Source of the DNA: Prolixibacteraceae bacterium
GTDB lineage: Bacteria; Bacteroidota; Bacteroidia; Bacteroidales; Prolixibacteraceae
Assembly: GCA_018399395.1 (NCBI GenBank)
Contig: JAGYOI010000042.1
Location: 1-8,272 of the forward strand
Length of the DNA stretch: 8,272 bases
Reading direction: 5' to 3'
Below, in pieces: positions 7,350 through 8,272 of this stretch (position 1 is the first letter of the stretch; the number at the start of each line of letters is the position of its first letter). The translations under genes were made by a program, and so were the position numbers. The notes under the pieces were generated by a model, which saw nothing but the letters and a program-made list of their open reading frames with translations, was not told the DNA's origin and did no database searches.

Positions 7350-7365
7350 CCCAAAATATTTTAAT

Positions 7366-8130
7366 ATGATTATTGATACGCATTCACATATATACTCCGA
7401 AGACTATAACGGGGAGATAGGCGAAGTTGTTCAGCGGGCTTTCGACGCCGGTGTTGAAAAAATTCTGCTGCCCAATATTGATAGCTCGTCCATAAAAATG
7501 ATGCTCGATTTGGCAGCCAGTCGTCCCGGTTCTTTTTTCCCAATGATGGGGCTTCATCCAACATCGGTTAATGAAGATTACCAGGAAGAGATTGAGGTTG
7601 TCGAGTTTTGGCTAAAGAAACAGAAATTTTACGCGATTGGCGAAATCGGTATTGATTTCTATTGGGACGATACGTTTCGGAAAGAACAGGAATACACATT
7701 TCGTAAACAGCTTCAACTGGCAAAAGCATACAATTTGCCGGTTTCTATACATACCCGTAATTCGTTTGAGGCAGCTATACGTATTGTAGATGAGGAAAAT
7801 GACGGTAGTTTAACCGGTGTGTTTCATTGCTTTACAGGCACAGCCGAACAGGCCAGGGAAATTATTGCACGGGGTTTTAAAATTGGAGTTGGGGGAATTG
7901 TAACCTTTAAAAATGCCGGTATTGATAAAATGCTTGCTCAGCTTTCGCCCGGTGATATCCTTTTAGAAACCGACTCGCCATATCTGGCTCCAGTTCCCCG
8001 ACGGGGAAAGCGAAATGAAAGTGCATACATTGTTTATATTTTAAACAAAGTTGCCGAGATTTTTGACATGCCCGAAAATGAAATTGCCCGGATAACTTCT
8101 AAAAACGCTGTAGAATTATTTAAAATATAG
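7366..8130 (+). CDS. TatD-family metal-dependent hydrolase (putative deoxyribonuclease)
   Basis: This 254-residue TIM-barrel amidohydrolase-superfamily protein matches TatD/YcfH enzymes, metal-dependent 3'-5' exonucleases acting on DNA and possibly RNA, linked to DNA repair and quality control. Metal and catalytic residues are all visible: the N-terminal HxH (His6, His8 in DTHSH), GLHP (62-65), Glu93 in AIGEIGIDFYWD (90-101), His129 in SIHTR, His154 in FHCFTG (153-158) and Asp203 in LLETDSPYLAPVPRRGKRNE (199-218). Length is normal for the family, and the start at 7366 puts the HxH motif at the expected place. It lies divergent to the GSCFA gene across 160 bp and is followed by at least 142 bp without a gene, so it is probably monocistronic. 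A link to the glucan genes is not expected. Several TatD paralogues (tatD, ycfH, yjjV types) exist; the PVPRRGKRNE signature favours the YcfH-like group, so I give no gene symbol. Confidence 0.95.
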   Translation: MIIDTHSHIYSEDYNGEIGEVVQRAFDAGVEKILLPNIDSSSIKMMLDLAASRPGSFFPMMGLHPTSVNEDYQEEIEVVEFWLKKQKFYAIGEIGIDFYWDDTFRKEQEYTFRKQLQLAKAYNLPVSIHTRNSFEAAIRIVDEENDGSLTGVFHCFTGTAEQAREIIARGFKIGVGGIVTFKNAGIDKMLAQLSPGDILLETDSPYLAPVPRRGKRNESAYIVYILNKVAEIFDMPENEIARITSKNAVELFKI

Positions 8131-8184
8131 TTTTCACATATCTTCATTGTGCTTTTCCAATTGTTTTTTGTGTTAAGGGTGTGT

Positions 8185-8230
8185 AATGAAATTGAAAGAA
8201 GTTAGCTGATAACCATTTTTAAATTTCATT
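8185..8230 (+). repeat. Imperfect AT-rich inverted repeat downstream of tatD gene, possible weak terminator
   Basis: AATGAAATT (8185-8193) and AATTTCATT (8222-8230) are perfect inverted copies separated by 28 bases. A small inner pairing GTTA/TAAC lies inside the loop (gttagctgataac). The arm is followed by three more T residues. With one G-C pair in nine, the stem is weak, so it may be chance in AT-rich DNA. It is the only hairpin-like structure I see after the tatD-family gene; the rest of 8131-8272 shows no gene or RNA. Confidence 0.2.
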
Positions 8231-8272
8231 TTTCAACGAATTATAAAATATTTTCAGGCATTTTATTCTATT

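Noticed and set aside
7370..7564. 64-codon minus-strand open frame inside the tatD-family gene
   Set aside because: It is fully antisense to the conserved TatD N-terminus (HxH and GLHP motifs) and has no family features.
8131..8272. Small gene or RNA at the right edge
   Set aside because: The only ATG frame I read there (8187) stops after seven codons, and no tRNA-like or strongly paired structure is visible.

Overview
The window looks like a chromosomal segment from a Bacteroidota bacterium, plausibly of the marine/anaerobic Marinilabiliales-Prolixibacteraceae type; that rank is inference. The evidence is AT-rich intergenic DNA, six gene starts that all lack a Shine-Dalgarno purine tract, a TAnnTTTG-type -7 box before the rightmost gene, a GSCFA-family protein, and the grouping of a GH133-like debranching protein, a GT4 glycogen-synthase-like enzyme and a GH57 amylase, which is familiar from this phylum.

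Five genes lie on the minus strand and are read from right to left. First comes a GSCFA-domain protein (6213-7205). After 39 bp follows a glycogen-debranching-enzyme homologue (4233-6173), after 6 bp a GT4 glucosyltransferase of the glycogen-synthase type (2934-4226), after 12 bp a cytoplasmic GH57 alpha-amylase-like protein (1560-2921), and after 120 bp an alpha-glucan phosphorylase whose C-terminal part runs off the left edge (1-1439). The spacing suggests one transcript for at least the three central genes. A TatD-family metallohydrolase (7366-8130) is divergent on the plus strand and shares a 160-bp AT-rich intergenic region with the GSCFA gene. The last 142 bp contain no gene.

The four left-hand products form a storage-glucan (glycogen) module: chain elongation by the GT4 enzyme, trimming by GH57, branch handling by the debranching homologue, and phosphorolysis to glucose-1-phosphate by the phosphorylase. 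No branching enzyme, ADP-glucose pyrophosphorylase, transporter or outer-membrane SusC/D gene is visible, and no product shows a signal peptide, so the module looks cytoplasmic.

The observation most worth a second look is in the debranching homologue. Several positions that are normally acidic or aromatic in the GH133 active site are changed (Gln305, Asn420, Ile563, His569), while the fold and the Glu613 motif are kept. It may therefore be a pseudo-enzyme or an altered-specificity member. The GH57 protein also carries an unusual C-terminal coiled coil followed by a Lys/Thr/Ala-rich basic tail. I see no mobile element, CRISPR array, tRNA or rRNA.
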